Source of the DNA: Leptidea sinapis
Lineage: Eukaryota; Arthropoda; Insecta; Lepidoptera; Pieridae
Length of the DNA: 64,000 nt
Assembly: GCF_905404315.1 (NCBI RefSeq)
Contig: NC_066268.1
Coordinates: forward strand, 11,694,001 to 11,758,000
Direction: 5' to 3'
The stretch's first letter is position 1, and every line of letters begins with the position of its first letter. The position numbers and the translations under genes were made by a program. The notes beneath the pieces were generated by a model. That model was not told the DNA's origin. It saw nothing but the letters and a program-made list of their open reading frames with translations, and did not search any database. This document shows positions 1-9,239 of this stretch, one piece after another.

Positions 1-142
1 AGTATAGATTTATTTCCTAGCTCTCGTAAAGCAGGAAATGGTTGTGGAATCCGAGTTAACTCAGTAATATCAGATCGTCTATGAAGCTCTGAGGTCAATG
101 CTTCGATTGAGTCCAGTAAGGTTTGAGTACAATTGTCACAAG
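1..142 (-). CDS. wb: Laminin alpha chain, exon 11 (start of coiled-coil domain II), cut by window edge
   Basis: The acceptor tttag at 143-147 precedes CDNCTQTLLDSIEALTSELH, then RRSDITELTRIPQPFPALRE, then LGNKSI at the window edge. CDxC followed by TLL and regularly spaced leucines is how laminin alpha chains pass from the LE arm into the coiled coil that trimerises with beta and gamma chains. Exon phase (two bases in) fits exon 10. The region lacks a long open frame, so it is easily missed; it was identified by reading across the splice site. The donor and all later exons are outside the window. Confidence 0.85.
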
Positions 143-604
143 CTAAAATGGAAAATTATAGTTTAAAGTATGAAGTTATTGAACATATTATGATATTATG
201 TCCTCAATTAATTTTGAACTTTTTTATCATAATAACATTTTTTACTTCCTTAAATTATACGACAAGTGAAACTGACAATTCATTTATGATAATGTTGCTT
301 AGTAGTGAAATAGTCTTAATCAATTATATTGATCTTAATTTTGATCATTTATATGGAGTATCATTGTTATGTAAACACAAAAAATATTACACACTAAGTT
401 TCTTATTAGATGAGTTAAAAAAAAATTGAATTAGGCGTTACTTTGCAAAAATCCATAATAATACAAATGATTTAAGTTTTCTTTAGTGCTAATCCCGCCA
501 ATTTTTGTTTTTAAAACAAATATTGGCGGATTTGTATAGATGAGTTAAAGTTAAAAATTTGCATCTCAGCCTGACGATTCAAAATTTTGATCTTTTTTAC
601 TTAC
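143..604. other. Laminin intron 10: AT-rich, short unknown ORF, repeat remnant
   Basis: On the plus strand, 133-429 is open for 98 codons (hydrophobic stretch PQLILNFFIIITFF). It overlaps exon 11 antisense, and I cannot assign a family, so it is not called a gene. From about 430 to 535 lies a degenerate copy of the hammerhead-like repeat family (shared words ggcgttactttgc and ctttagtg..aat.ccgcc). Confidence 0.5.
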
Positions 605-814
605 GTCTACATCCATCTATATCTAGAAAGTGTCGTTTAAGATCGCACGTGTCACATTTATCGCCGATGACGTATGGGCGGCAATTGCAGCGGGCGCGTG
701 CGTCGCAAGTGTCAGAGAGTGCGCCGCGCCGGTCACACGTACATGGCTCACACTCGCCGCTCTCACCGAGGACCCACCCCACCGCACAGGACTCGCAGCT
801 AATGCCCGAGTAAC
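605..814 (-). CDS. wb: Laminin alpha chain, exon 10 (last two LE domains)
   Basis: The 210-base exon starts in the middle of an LE domain (YSGISCESCAVGW) and includes the final LE: CTCDRRGALSDTCDARARC, then VIGDKCDTC and FLDIDGC. The spacing between the third and fourth cysteines of this last LE is one residue shorter than usual. Acceptor ttgtag beside 814; donor gtaagt at 599-604. It leaves in phase 1, and the split codon with exon 11 gives proline (GCR-P-CDNC). Confidence 0.88.
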
Positions 815-1082
815 CTACAAGTTTCAGATTTCGTAAATTTTGAATAACTCACATTCCGAACTGAATGGCTTATTTAAACTAATTTATAGTTTCACTGTTC
901 GTGCGAAAAAGTAAAAATTATATTATAATATTAGTCTTAGAACACTGAAACTTAAAAAAAAAAAGCATGAAAGGCCATTATAAAAAACATAACTGTTGCA
1001 CTTTTTAAAGAAAAATGTATTCTTTATATTACTTTATTACAAAAAATAAACAAAATTGCATAGGTTATTATAGGCATAGATA

Positions 1083-1307
1083 ATTTATACGTCTAGATAG
1101 AGCCCTTTGCTTCTAGACAACCGATGAAAACAGGTCAGGTTAATTATTTTAGTGTGTGTGAAAAGCCAAGTCAGTCATTGTGTGTCACTTTGTGTTAGTG
1201 TGCGTGCATTGCTCAGAATAGAGGTTAACTGTCAACCGCTCAAAAAAGAGGTAAACCATTTATTTCAACGTTCTCACAGCTGTCACAGTCTATCTAGACG
1301 TATAAAT
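1083..1307. repeat. MITE with 18 bp terminal inverted repeats (family M1)
   Basis: The two ends are perfect inverted copies of ATTTATACGTCTAGATAG (1083-1100 and 1290-1307). Related sequence recurs near 13565-13697, 31003-31190, 47630-47760 and 63207-63350, showing a dispersed non-autonomous family of about 225 bp. No coding capacity. Confidence 0.8.
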
Positions 1308-1816
1308 CTAAGGTTATAGGTATTTGGGTTCAATGTGGTGCGTGAGACGCGTAACCACGCCAACCGGTCTAACCCCACGGTTCAGAGGTTTTAAAAATGG
1401 CAGTTACTGTAAAATTTGCAAACGTCAAAGTGCGTATTTTCAAAATCAAAACGTTTATTGAACTGATAACATTGATTAACAATGGCTTAAGTTCAGTCAT
1501 ACACTTAATTTCATAACAATAAATAAATAATATCAAACAGATAAAATTAAAATTAATATCAAACAAATCAAATAAGATTAAAAAATATAAAACAATTAAA
1601 ATCACACTAAGTAAAGCAATTCAATTCAAGCCTGCATTATCATTTAAATAATCGTGGATATTGTAACAGCTGCCGTTGCTGTTTAATTGACTTTTTGTGA
1701 AGGCTTTGAATTTGTTTATAATAGACATATTTGCTATCTGTTCGGGGAATTTATTATAGAAACGAATACATTGACATTTAAAAGAATTACTGGCATGGCA
1801 AATCTACCCTTATTAA

Positions 1817-1960
1817 TCGACTTCAAAAAAGGAGGAGGTTCTCAATTCGTCGGTATGTTTTTTTTATGTTTGTTACCTCAAAACTTTCGACTGGGTGAAC
1901 CGATTTTGTATAATTCTTTTTTTATTCGAAAGCTGGTGCTTCCCGTGTGGTCCCATTGTA
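1817..1960. repeat. Fragment of MITE family M2
   Basis: Shares gacttcaaaaaaggaggagg, the ttttatgtttgttacctc block and the aaactttcgactgggtgaac block with the copy ending at 32727 and with the fragment at 58113. One end only. Confidence 0.65.
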
Positions 1961-2489
1961 ATTGGTCCAGATCTGACAGTGGCATCTATGAGAAAACCAT
2001 AAAAGTCTTAAATTTGCTATACATACGTATAGCAAAGTGGATGATAAATTTACGAATAACTCAATGTCGCACCAACCGATTTCGATGATTCTTTTTTTAT
2101 CGGACAGGATATACTTCAAAGATAGTTTGATGAGAGTTTGGTTAGGTTCTGATTACGGAATCCATGACAAAGTAACGGAACTCTTCAATTCTTAAGAGCA
2201 AATTAACGATACTCGGCCGAATCTTTTTTATGCTATCCTATTTATGATATTTAAGTCATCTACCATAACATAGTTATGGTCAAGTAATTTTCGTAGTCGA
2301 ATATGATGATCAATGGGACTCCTCAACGACTTACAGTACACTAACTGTCTGTAATCAAAATGCAAAGCGCTTACGTTCATTGCTGCATTGAAAAATTATG
2401 TATATCTACACATATTTAGACAAATTGTTAGTTAGTGTACTTTATATTCACTAAAAATCATAAAATAAAAAAAAAATAACAAAAAAAAT

Positions 2490-2856
2490 AACCTACTTCA
2501 AAAATACTATTCCAAAACAATAGATATAATGTGCACTAAAAAGCATAAAAATAATTTCGCATTTTTATACAATCTAATTAATTAATCTAATTCTAGTTAC
2601 GATTATTGTAATTTTTGGAGTCAGTGTCATCCAAGATAGGTTTGTTACTACATACATTATAGGTGAGATGTGCTTGAGTCGTGATGAGGCGAGAGGCGAG
2701 AGCTGGTCGCGGCGGAAAGACACCGATTCCAAAAATAACAATAATCGTAACTAGAATTAGATTAATTAATTAGATTGTAAAAATACGAAATTATTTTTAT
2801 ACTTTTTAGTGCACATTATATCTATTGTTTTGGAATAGTGTTTTCGAAGTCAGTTG
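2490..2856. repeat. Fold-back element built from two inverted halves of MITE M2
   Basis: The left arm (2490 to about 2622) and right arm (about 2725 to 2856) are inverted copies of each other over roughly 130 bases with a few mismatches, for example ctattccaaaacaatagata against tatctattgttttggaatag. Both arms match the left half of the M2 MITE seen at 32388. The spacer is about 100 bases and GC-richer. Confidence 0.8.
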
Positions 2857-3041
2857 TTTTTTTGTAAAAAAATATTTTCTAGTATTAATACTATGTAAAT
2901 CACTTAGTTTTGTGAAATTGTTTTTATTCCTTTGTACAAACATCAAATTATATTTAGCGACATTCTAGATCCCATGTTATAAATGGCTCTAAAATGGTAC
3001 GCTTTACAGTATTGATACCTAGACCTCATTCTGGTGCTTAC

Positions 3042-3207
3042 CTGGTTGACATTTGCACAAAACTCGGTTGTGTGCGGGTGCGCAGGACACGGCCCGGTTG
3101 CGGTGCGGTGCGGGGCAGGGACAAGGCTGACAGCCCTCGTCCGGCACGCCGTAGTACCCGTTAGCACAACGCTCGCAGTGGGGCCCACTCGTGTTCGATG
3201 TACAGTT
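3042..3207 (-). CDS. wb: Laminin alpha chain, exon 9 (LE domains)
   Basis: Fifty-five codons plus one base. It reads NCTSNTSGPHCERCANGYYG, then VPDEGCQPCPCPAPHRNR, then VLCKCQPG. NCTSNTSG-HCERC-GYYG is a nearly invariant laminin LE block and includes a possible N-glycosylation sequon (NCT). It follows directly on CM at the end of exon 8. Acceptor tatag beside 3207 and donor gtaagc at 3036-3041. The largest open frame through this stretch is not the coding one; the coding frame was chosen from the splice phases and cysteine pattern. Confidence 0.88.
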
Positions 3208-4202
3208 CTATAAATCATTGTTGTACAATGTAAAGTACGTACGCAAACGGGCAAGAGGCTCACGGGATGGGGAGAGGTGAGGCAACCGCCCATGGACATG
3301 CGCAACAACAGGTGTGTCAAGAACTGCGTTGCCGGTGGGAGTATGCTTTGCGTATGTATAATAAATACAGGATAAACAGGACACGGAGAGAAAGGCGCCT
3401 ATTTCTGCCGTGAAGCAGTAATGTGTAATCATTACTGTGTTCGGTCTGAAGGGCGCCGTACCTAGTGAAATTACTGGGCAAATGAGACGTAACATCTTAT
3501 GTCTCAGGGTGACCAGCGCAGTTGTAGTGCCGCTCAGAATTTTTGGGTTTTTCAAGAATCCTGAGCAGGATTGCATTGTAATGGGTAGCGCGTATCAATT
3601 ACCATCAGCTGAACGTCCTGCTCGCTTCGTCCATTATTTTCATAAAAAAACATAGACGGCCAAACATTCAAAGACACTTCTTCTCAATGACTTATTTTTA
3701 CTCTAAGAAGGCTCTGCCAATAACTGGCTACTGCAGACTTTATCAGCTACACATTTTCATACTTTACTGTATATTTTGATATTATCTTATATTTACCTAT
3801 ATACTTGAAGCATGTAAAGTGTAAAACATAAAAATTATTTATTTAAACAGGCTATTGAAATAAATCCTCATTACCGGATAAACTTGTTTATGGCTACTGT
3901 CCCAAAACAACATTATATCTAATCTGTATCTGTTGTAGCTACGCATTGTGTATAAAATTATAGTTTTATATACCGCTAGAATTAAAAACTTATCCCAGAA
4001 ACGATTTCCTGTACTTCTGTTTAAACAATCGACAAAAAATATTATATGGTAAAGGTTATTATTAGTTTTGGGTTAAGGTTATTATTTGTTAATGGCAAAT
4101 AAAAAAAATAAGTTTTAAGGAGGTAAACAGTTTGAAGTAAAACTCAGAATATTTTTCTGAAGGAAGTAACGTTAGTACTACGTGACCAAACATGGAACTC
4201 AC
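3208..4202. other. Laminin intron 8: SINE-like pieces then AT-rich DNA
   Basis: Starting only 30 bases from the exon 9 acceptor there is a fragment of repeat R3 (about 3240-3355: cacgggatggggagaggtga, cccatggacat), followed by repeat R1 (about 3392-3653). From 3655 to 4195 I see only AT-rich sequence without recognisable content. Confidence 0.6.
3392..3653 (+). repeat. Repeat R1 copy (about 300 bp dispersed family), 5' truncated
   Basis: Contains the family blocks ggcgcctatttctgccgtga, agcagtaatgtgta, gtgaaattactgggcaaatg and the A-rich end cataaaaaaa. Family copies are given in both orientations through this window; I define plus as running from gggaggctcctttgcacagg to cataaaaaa. Confidence 0.8.
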
Positions 4203-4464
4203 CATACAATCTCCAGTGGTTGGATGGCACACCGTCGCTCGGTTATTACACTCGCACCTCTTGGGTTCACTAACGAGGTTGATCAGTATGGTTCCTCTGT
4301 TGTGCTCTATCTGCGGCGGAGTCGGTGGCAGCCAGAAGCCTGGCGCGGGTCTCTGGCAGGATCCAGCTCCGAAACCAATCCGGCACTCGCACATTTCTAC
4401 TCCTGGAGCTGGTGCACCACGGGACAACCCAGCAACTGCTGTCTCCAACGATACGTTGAGTAAT
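4203..4464 (-). CDS. wb: Laminin alpha chain, exon 8 (L4 end, atypical LE remnant, next LE)
   Basis: The exon finishes the L4 domain (LLNVSLETAVAG) and resumes the split LE domain with VEMCECRIGFGAGSCQRPA. It then runs through a proline-rich stretch (PGFWLPPTPPQ) into RCECNNRATVCHPTTGDCM, the start of the next LE. Two cysteines usual in this LE half are absent: the position after SCQ is proline, and the position three residues before RCEC is also proline. These correspond to the C7-C8 disulfide partners. The reading frame and both splice sites (tatag acceptor beside 4464; gtgagt donor at 4197-4202) are intact, so this looks like real divergence and not a broken gene. Confidence 0.88.
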
Positions 4465-5409
4465 CTATAATCAATTCTTATTATTAAGCAGTAAATTACA
4501 GATTATTCACATTATGTTTCTTTTTGAATGAATTTATTTTAATTTGAATTTAACTTAATTTTCGTGATGATTCAAAGGATCCAGTATAATACTGTTTGAA
4601 TAAATATTATTCGATATTCAATATATGGAATAATCATTATGCCATAATACATCATCATGGTTAGTATCACCATACCAACCATGAAGGTGGACATTAATTT
4701 TGCCATTTGACTTAGAAGAACATGAGCCATCGTTATATAAGTAACTATTATAGACATAATTATTGTTTCAACTTAAAAACTTGTTTATTTTTATTATTTC
4801 CTTATTACATTTTTTTGATAAAGGAAAGGAAAAAGGCGCATATATGCACTTCACTTAAAAATATATTCACGTTCGAATAGCACTTCAACAAGGAATAAGA
4901 TGAAGTGTATTCTGATTTATGTCAAGAGACCGCGGAATTTCCAGGGAGACTGCACCGCAAGACAATGCACAAACAAAAAAAGCTGACCCCTTATCTAGCA
5001 CAGATCTGAACTAGATGTACTACAAATTAAATACAATAATACTCGAAACGACACGTTATAAATATATCCCTTGAAAATTATTAAGATAAAGCAGTGAATA
5101 ACCATGGAAACAATGCCATCAATTTCTTTTCAGGCATATGAAAGGCATGTAGCAAAGACACAGGCGGTCAATTCTAGCAGAATATTTTTTCATCTAGGTC
5201 GACGCTATAAAGTTATATTACTTCAAAAAAATATTGTTTTTGTTTGAATTGATTGAAAGCGTTATAATTTACTAATTTTAAGCTCGCCATAAGTGGTATC
5301 CCGACTTTTTTTTGTTATACGTGTTTTTTTAAATATATATTTTACTTAAATATATGAAACACGCGTGAATACGTTAATACTAAATGCAATTTGTGTTAAG
5401 TAAACTTAC
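4465..5409. other. Laminin intron 7: AT-rich, nothing recognised
   Basis: About 945 bases of AT-rich intron. I recognise no repeat family, RNA gene or coding segment in it. Confidence 0.5.
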
Positions 5410-5588
5410 AGCACATGCAATGGGTCCTCGTATGTGGGCTGCCTGGTGGAGACCCTCACGAACACATGTCGTAGCTGCTGCAGCACCAACATTAGGGCAC
5501 CCCGGGAGGGCAGCGCCCCCCGGCCGCGAACTTCCCACAGGGACTCGTGGAGGAAGACCGCGTGCATGCCCCTCACTGGAGCCGCACG
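5410..5588 (-). CDS. wb: Laminin alpha chain, exon 7 (L4 domain, second part)
   Basis: The 179-base exon reads RAAPVRGMHAVFLHESLW, then EVRGRGALPSRGALMLVLQQ, then LRHVFVRVSTRQPTYEDPL. This matches the L4 pattern V-HE--W----G----R---M-VL--L----IR. Acceptor ..tgcag beside 5588; donor gtaagt at 5404-5409. Phase 0 in; it leaves two bases that complete a leucine codon with exon 8. An RTE LINE tail occupies most of the adjoining intron. Confidence 0.88.
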
Positions 5589-5649
5589 CTGCATAAATCA
5601 TAATAGAAAGAAAATGGGGTTTTAAGGACCAGTGAATCACCTTACGTCA

Positions 5650-5915
5650 CTACAACTTTGATTGCGAAACTGAAGTGGCAGTGGGCAGGACACAAAGCTC
5701 AACGTCATAGCTCAAAGTCCTCGAATGGCGACCACGTAGCGGAATATGCAGTGTTGGTAGGCCCCCCACAAGATGGACCGATGATCTGGCCAAAATCGCC
5801 GGAATACGTTGAATGAGGGCAGCGCAGGTCTGATCATCGTGGAGATCTTTGGGGGAGGCTTTTGTCCAGCTCCAGCAGTGGAGGTCTTCCGGCTGATATG
5901 ATGTTGATGATAACA
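5650..5915 (+). mobile_element. RTE-like LINE 3' end (5' truncated)
   Basis: Plus-strand translation gives pieces of the conserved end of RTE-type endonuclease/reverse transcriptase proteins: LKWQWAGH, SVGRPPTRWTDDLAKIAG, then WRSLGEAFVQ, interrupted by stops and frameshifts. It ends in the short repeat gatgttgatga, as RTE elements do. A dead insertion in laminin intron 6 (5589-6037). Similar tails are at 18066, 30775 and 52770. Confidence 0.8.
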
Positions 5916-6037
5916 AATTTCTCTAATTAAAATATCCTGGATTATCCTCAGAATGGAAAATCTTTCTCTTAGGACGGCTAATGCTAGTAGTTTTTTGCAT
6001 TAAATAAATTTAAAAGCCTACATTTGTTAATACTCAC

Positions 6038-6286
6038 CTCATAATAGTCTAGCACCAAGGAGCCTCCATGCAAGCTCACGAGTGGGAACTTCGCCAGAAC
6101 CTGCTGAGGAAGAGGTTCTCCTCCCTCCTGCTCAACCCGGAACCTCAGCGCACCTCCGTACGACATGACGCGGTCTCCTAGGAACACCTCACCCAGCTCT
6201 GCGTATACGGGTACTGGTGGCCACGGTACTGATATGGTCACGTCCCGGTGCTTGGTATGGACCGCGAGGAAGGATTCTTGTTCCAT
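6038..6286 (-). CDS. wb: Laminin alpha chain, exon 6 (L4 domain, first part)
   Basis: Eighty-three codons in phase 0. The core reads VPVYAELGEVFLGDRVMSYG, then GALRFRVEQEGGE, then LAKFPLVSLHG, ending LVLDYYE. This is the conserved N-terminal half of laminin IV type A: the FLGD-SYGG-L-F motif and the following strand are diagnostic. The acceptor is tttcag beside 6286 and the donor gtgagt at 6032-6037. The first codon happens to be ATG, but it is internal to the chain and not a start. Confidence 0.9.
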
Positions 6287-6377
6287 CTGAAATATATTGA
6301 ATCTTTGATGTGAAACATGTTATGCTGCAGTCAGACCGACTGTTGAAGAGGCAAACCATGTCATATAATTTTAAAAG

Positions 6378-6640
6378 GAAAAGGAGGACAAACGAGCGTA
6401 CGGGGTACTTGGTGTTAAGTGATCACCGCCGCCCACATGATCTTGCAAAGGCCTTTATGAAAGGTGTACGCGCTTTTTTTGAAGGTACCCATGTCGTATC
6501 GACCCGGCATCACCGCACAAGGAAGCTCATTCCACAGCTTTGTATTACGTGGAAGAAAGCTCCTTGAAAATCGCACTGTGGAGGACCGTCACACATCCAG
6601 ATGGTGGGGATGATATCCTAATTTGTGGCTGTGACTGTCT
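6378..6640 (-). mobile_element. R2/LINE-tail fragment
   Basis: The strand shown reads (rc) the end of the same LINE ORF as at 49124-49573, with the FLPRTTK-like and VFKG-like segments broken. Plus-strand words shared across copies include ttaagtgatcaccgccgccc, cgcacaaggaagctcattcc and cagatggtggggatgatatc. Degenerate. Confidence 0.7.
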
Positions 6641-7019
6641 TCCTGTAAGGGCATGCGCCCTCATCGCACTGGGCTAGTATACCTAAAGCATAATAACACT
6701 GGAAGAATCCAAGGAGCGTTACTGGCCTTTTTACCCACATGTCGTATTATCTCCACTGCAGAACCTCATTACATATAATTAGGTGGTGCGTGGAAGAAAC
6801 TTCCTTGAAAACCACACGGTAGAGGAACGCCAGACATTAAGATGGTTGGAATGATATTTTAATTTTAGGCGTGTCGTTAGAAGGTGGAATTCTGCGACAT
6901 GAATTCCAACAGATCTTCGGACAATTGCGGTAAAAGACACGCAATGAAAAGAACTTTTTGTGGTGGTTGGATTTGTAAAGTAAGTTGGAGAAAAAACTGT
7001 AAAACAATAACGATTCTTA

Positions 7020-7725
7020 AGAATGCTTTAACGACGCATTGGGAAACCCACTAATATAGTTACACTGGAACGAAGTTGGTAAAGATTATTATAGCATAAA
7101 TTATTTTCTTAATTATACCACAGACTGGAAATGCAGCGAATGGGGGTGTTCCTTAGGCCATTTTATTATAAATTTTTATTATATGATATGACATTGTAAT
7201 CCATATCAAATCCGTCTCAGGTCTGAGGCACACTATTTCAAATGGGTGGTAGTTTTTGACTTTTAGTAAGTGATTTTACATCATCCGCTGCGTTCCAACT
7301 AGATACTACAGGCATAGTTGTAAAGTATGGCAACTAATACTACGTCCAAGTGGGTCTCAAACATTGTGTGACGCTGACGTGCCACATGTTCAGTTAAACT
7401 GCATAATTGAAACTAAAATCCCGGGTTGCGTAGTAAAACTTTGTAAAAATAATACTACAAGAAATAAGAAATTCACTGGGATCACATATCATCAGTAAGT
7501 ATTTTGTATTTTATTAATTTCAATGTAAAATAACACGACGCGTATGTTACAAAATTTGAATGATGCCATTGAGTGTCAAGATGCCACACACACACAACCA
7601 TCTAATAGTTGCCGTAATAAAAAATCTATTGTTCTAAGGTAGTGCCGTATCTAGCGCAGTGGAGACCATTCCTTAATCTAAGTTTTATATCCTTTTTTGA
7701 ATAAAAATATTTGAATTTGAATTAA
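7020..7725 (+). mobile_element. Jockey/CR1-like LINE 3' end, interrupted
   Basis: Shares with the better copy at 43060-43560 the segments near taccacagactgga, ggtctgaggca, aaatgggtggtagttttt and the final tail gaataaaaatatttgaattt. The piece between gattttacatcatcc and ttttttgaataaaa is a foreign 400-base insertion, since the two flanks are contiguous in the other copies. Confidence 0.7.
7283..7690 (+). mobile_element. Inserted P-element-like remnant with a THAP zinc-finger exon
   Basis: Between about 7412 and 7494 the plus strand reads KIPGCVVKLCKNNTT followed by RNKKFTGITYH and then a strong splice donor (gtaagtatttt at 7495). C-x4-C followed some 15 residues later by GI-YH is how THAP DNA-binding domains start, as in P-element-type transposases. 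The rest of the protein is absent. The two ends carry weakly similar inverted words (ctgcg, ctagatac). It sits inside a LINE tail. Assignment to a P-like transposon is inference. Confidence 0.5.
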
Positions 7726-7759
7726 GTCAGCGCTTCTGTTCAGTAATATTAAAACATAC

Positions 7760-7954
7760 TTGTCTGATATCTCCTCGCAGCAGGAGCAGGTGTAGTGGCG
7801 CGGCGGCATGCAGGGCTGCCCTCACCACGTCAGCCTGGGTGCACTTGGCACTGCGCCCGAAGCAGAAGCAGGCCGTGCAACCAACAGGGTTGGTGTCCGA
7901 CAGACCAAACGTGCCCTCCAGACATGAGTCGCACTTGTCTCCCACCACGTTATC
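7760..7954 (-). CDS. wb: Laminin alpha chain, exon 5 (LE end, CFCFGR half-LE, start of L4 with RGD)
   Basis: Sixty-five codons, phase 0 on both sides. It starts DNVVGDKCDSCLEGTFGL and continues to CTACFCFGRSAKCTQA, the laminin alpha signature at the entry to a laminin IV type A domain. The gamma and perlecan equivalents read differently (CFCYG, CFCMG), so this decides the chain class. The exon ends in a leucine-rich stretch followed by RGD (codons at 7769-7777) and IRQ. RGD is the classic integrin-binding tripeptide; Drosophila wing blister is reported to have one in its L4 domain, which is why wb is favoured. The acceptor is tttcag beside 7954 and the donor gtatgt at 7754-7759. Confidence 0.9.
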
Positions 7955-8966
7955 CTGAAATAAATATTCTTAAATGCTTTTTTGTAAAGGATTTTTGAAG
8001 TTATACTTCTTTAGGCGCGTTATGAAAAAATGATTAGAGTGAAATTTTAAGAAGCGCGCTCATCACTGTAACACAAAAGAAAGAGATTGAAGTTGGTTAC
8101 TAAAATTTTCTGACGTTTGCGTCATTCGTTTTTTTTTTGGTTTCTTCGTCCATTATTAGGACAGGCTAAGGGTTCAATCCCATACAGCCGTATTCATTAT
8201 TTAATAATCAATTGTCAAAGCCATCTTTGCAAGATTTATACAATATTGTTCTTTCTAAAAACGTAGGAATAAATCATTTTAATGATTTTTGCTTCGTTAG
8301 GCCAAAGAAGTATAACTTCTTGCGTGTGTACATAAGTACACATACACTTTTTTTATGACAATAAGGGACGAGACGAAACTATACTTGAGGAGCAACCAGC
8401 CCATAGGCGTCTGCAGAATACCAGCTATTTTGGTTCAGAGTTTATGTCTTTGTGTATTATTATTTTTTGTGTTTGTAAATATGTTTTTGAACTGATCAAT
8501 ATATATTTTCTTTATGTCTTTCTTTCAGACGAGCAGGACGTTCAGCTGGTGGTGATTGATACGACCAGCAGTGTTATTCTTGAAAAACCCAAAAATTATG
8601 TTTGTTTAAAAAATTTTTTTGACAGCTTCTATACTATTATTATAAATGTGAATGTTTGTGTGTTAAGATGTTTGGTTAGCTGAATGGATTTCAATGAAAT
8701 ATTATGATGTTTATGTGATTAATGTTATTTCAACGCGAAAAAAAAACAGGCAGGAAGACAGCTAGTAATATTATAAATACGAATGTTAGATTATTTGAAT
8801 TTACACCTTACCTGCTTAAAAAATACTAATGAAATTTAGCACACTTGTTGACACTATAGAAAATACCTTCAATACATTTTTCCAGAAACTTCGAGTTCCC
8901 GAAGGAGAGTAATATGATTTTAACGTGAAAAAAGTACCAGTTAGTGACAATATAAAGCACAGCTAC
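7955..8966. other. Laminin intron 4: MITE and R1 debris
   Basis: Holds the M3 MITE (7997-8319), broken R1 pieces on the minus strand (8346-8380 and 8519-8605), and an unassigned AT-rich remainder to the exon 4 donor. Confidence 0.6.
7997..8319. repeat. MITE with perfect 16 bp terminal inverted repeats (family M3)
   Basis: GAAGTTATACTTCTTT at 7997-8012 is repeated inverted at 8304-8319. A second full-length copy lies at 27467-27817 and a one-ended fragment near 27315. The interior shares aggcgcgttatgaaaaaa and ttttctgacgtttgcg between copies. No coding capacity. Confidence 0.85.
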
Positions 8967-9148
8967 CTTGCAAGGACACCGTCCATTCTCATCGCATTCA
9001 CAGACTCCTTCGCTGCACCTAGTGCCAGCAGGGAAGCACCTGCATGGTCTACATCGAGGTCCGAAGTATCCTCGCTCGCAGCGGTCACAGGCGGGGCCAG
9101 TCCAACCTTCCCGACAATCGCATTCACCGCTCTTCATATCACAGCTTT
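8967..9148 (-). CDS. wb: Laminin alpha chain, exon 4 (two LE domains)
   Basis: The 182-base exon encodes the rest of one LE domain (SCDMKSGECDCREGW, CDRCERGYFGPRC) and most of the next (CRCFPAGTRC, EGVCECDENGRCPCK). The last motif, a cysteine-rich LE ending in CPCK just before a G-KCD-C block, is characteristic of the LE domain that precedes an L4 domain in laminin alpha chains. The acceptor is ttttag beside 9148 and the donor gtagct at 8961-8966, in phase 0 to exon 5. Confidence 0.9.
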
Positions 9149-9239
9149 CTAAAAGGTAATTATTCAACCATTAACGAATTGTTACCAATGCGAATCTGGT
9201 AACACAAGGCTATAGAACCAATCTGTTTTTGATTTTCAA

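Larger units (their letters stand above)
815..3041. other. Laminin intron 9: repeat-filled
   Basis: A 2.2 kb AT-rich intron. Contents: a TATACGTCTAGATAG MITE (1083-1307), part of the AACCGACTTC MITE family (about 1817-1960), a long fold-back (2490-2856), and otherwise unannotatable AT-rich DNA (1310-1810, 1965-2485). No coding signal was seen on either strand apart from chance ORFs. Confidence 0.6.
6287..7759. other. Laminin intron 5: LINE tails with a nested THAP-bearing insertion
   Basis: A 1.47 kb intron made almost entirely of mobile DNA: an R2/LINE tail on the minus strand (6378-6640), a second related tail (about 6780-6960), and a Jockey/CR1-like 3' end (about 7020-7725) split by a 400-base insertion (about 7283-7690) that holds a THAP-like exon. 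Confidence 0.65.

Noticed and set aside
133..429. 98-codon plus-strand ORF with a hydrophobic segment, vaguely like an insect chemoreceptor piece
   Set aside because: It overlaps laminin exon 11 antisense, sits in very AT-rich DNA and has no motif I can name; an ORF of this size can occur by chance.
2943..3320. 125-codon minus-strand ORF over laminin exon 9
   Set aside because: Wrong frame: the laminin frame is fixed by the splice phases and by NCTSNTSG-HCERC; this ORF only runs through by chance.
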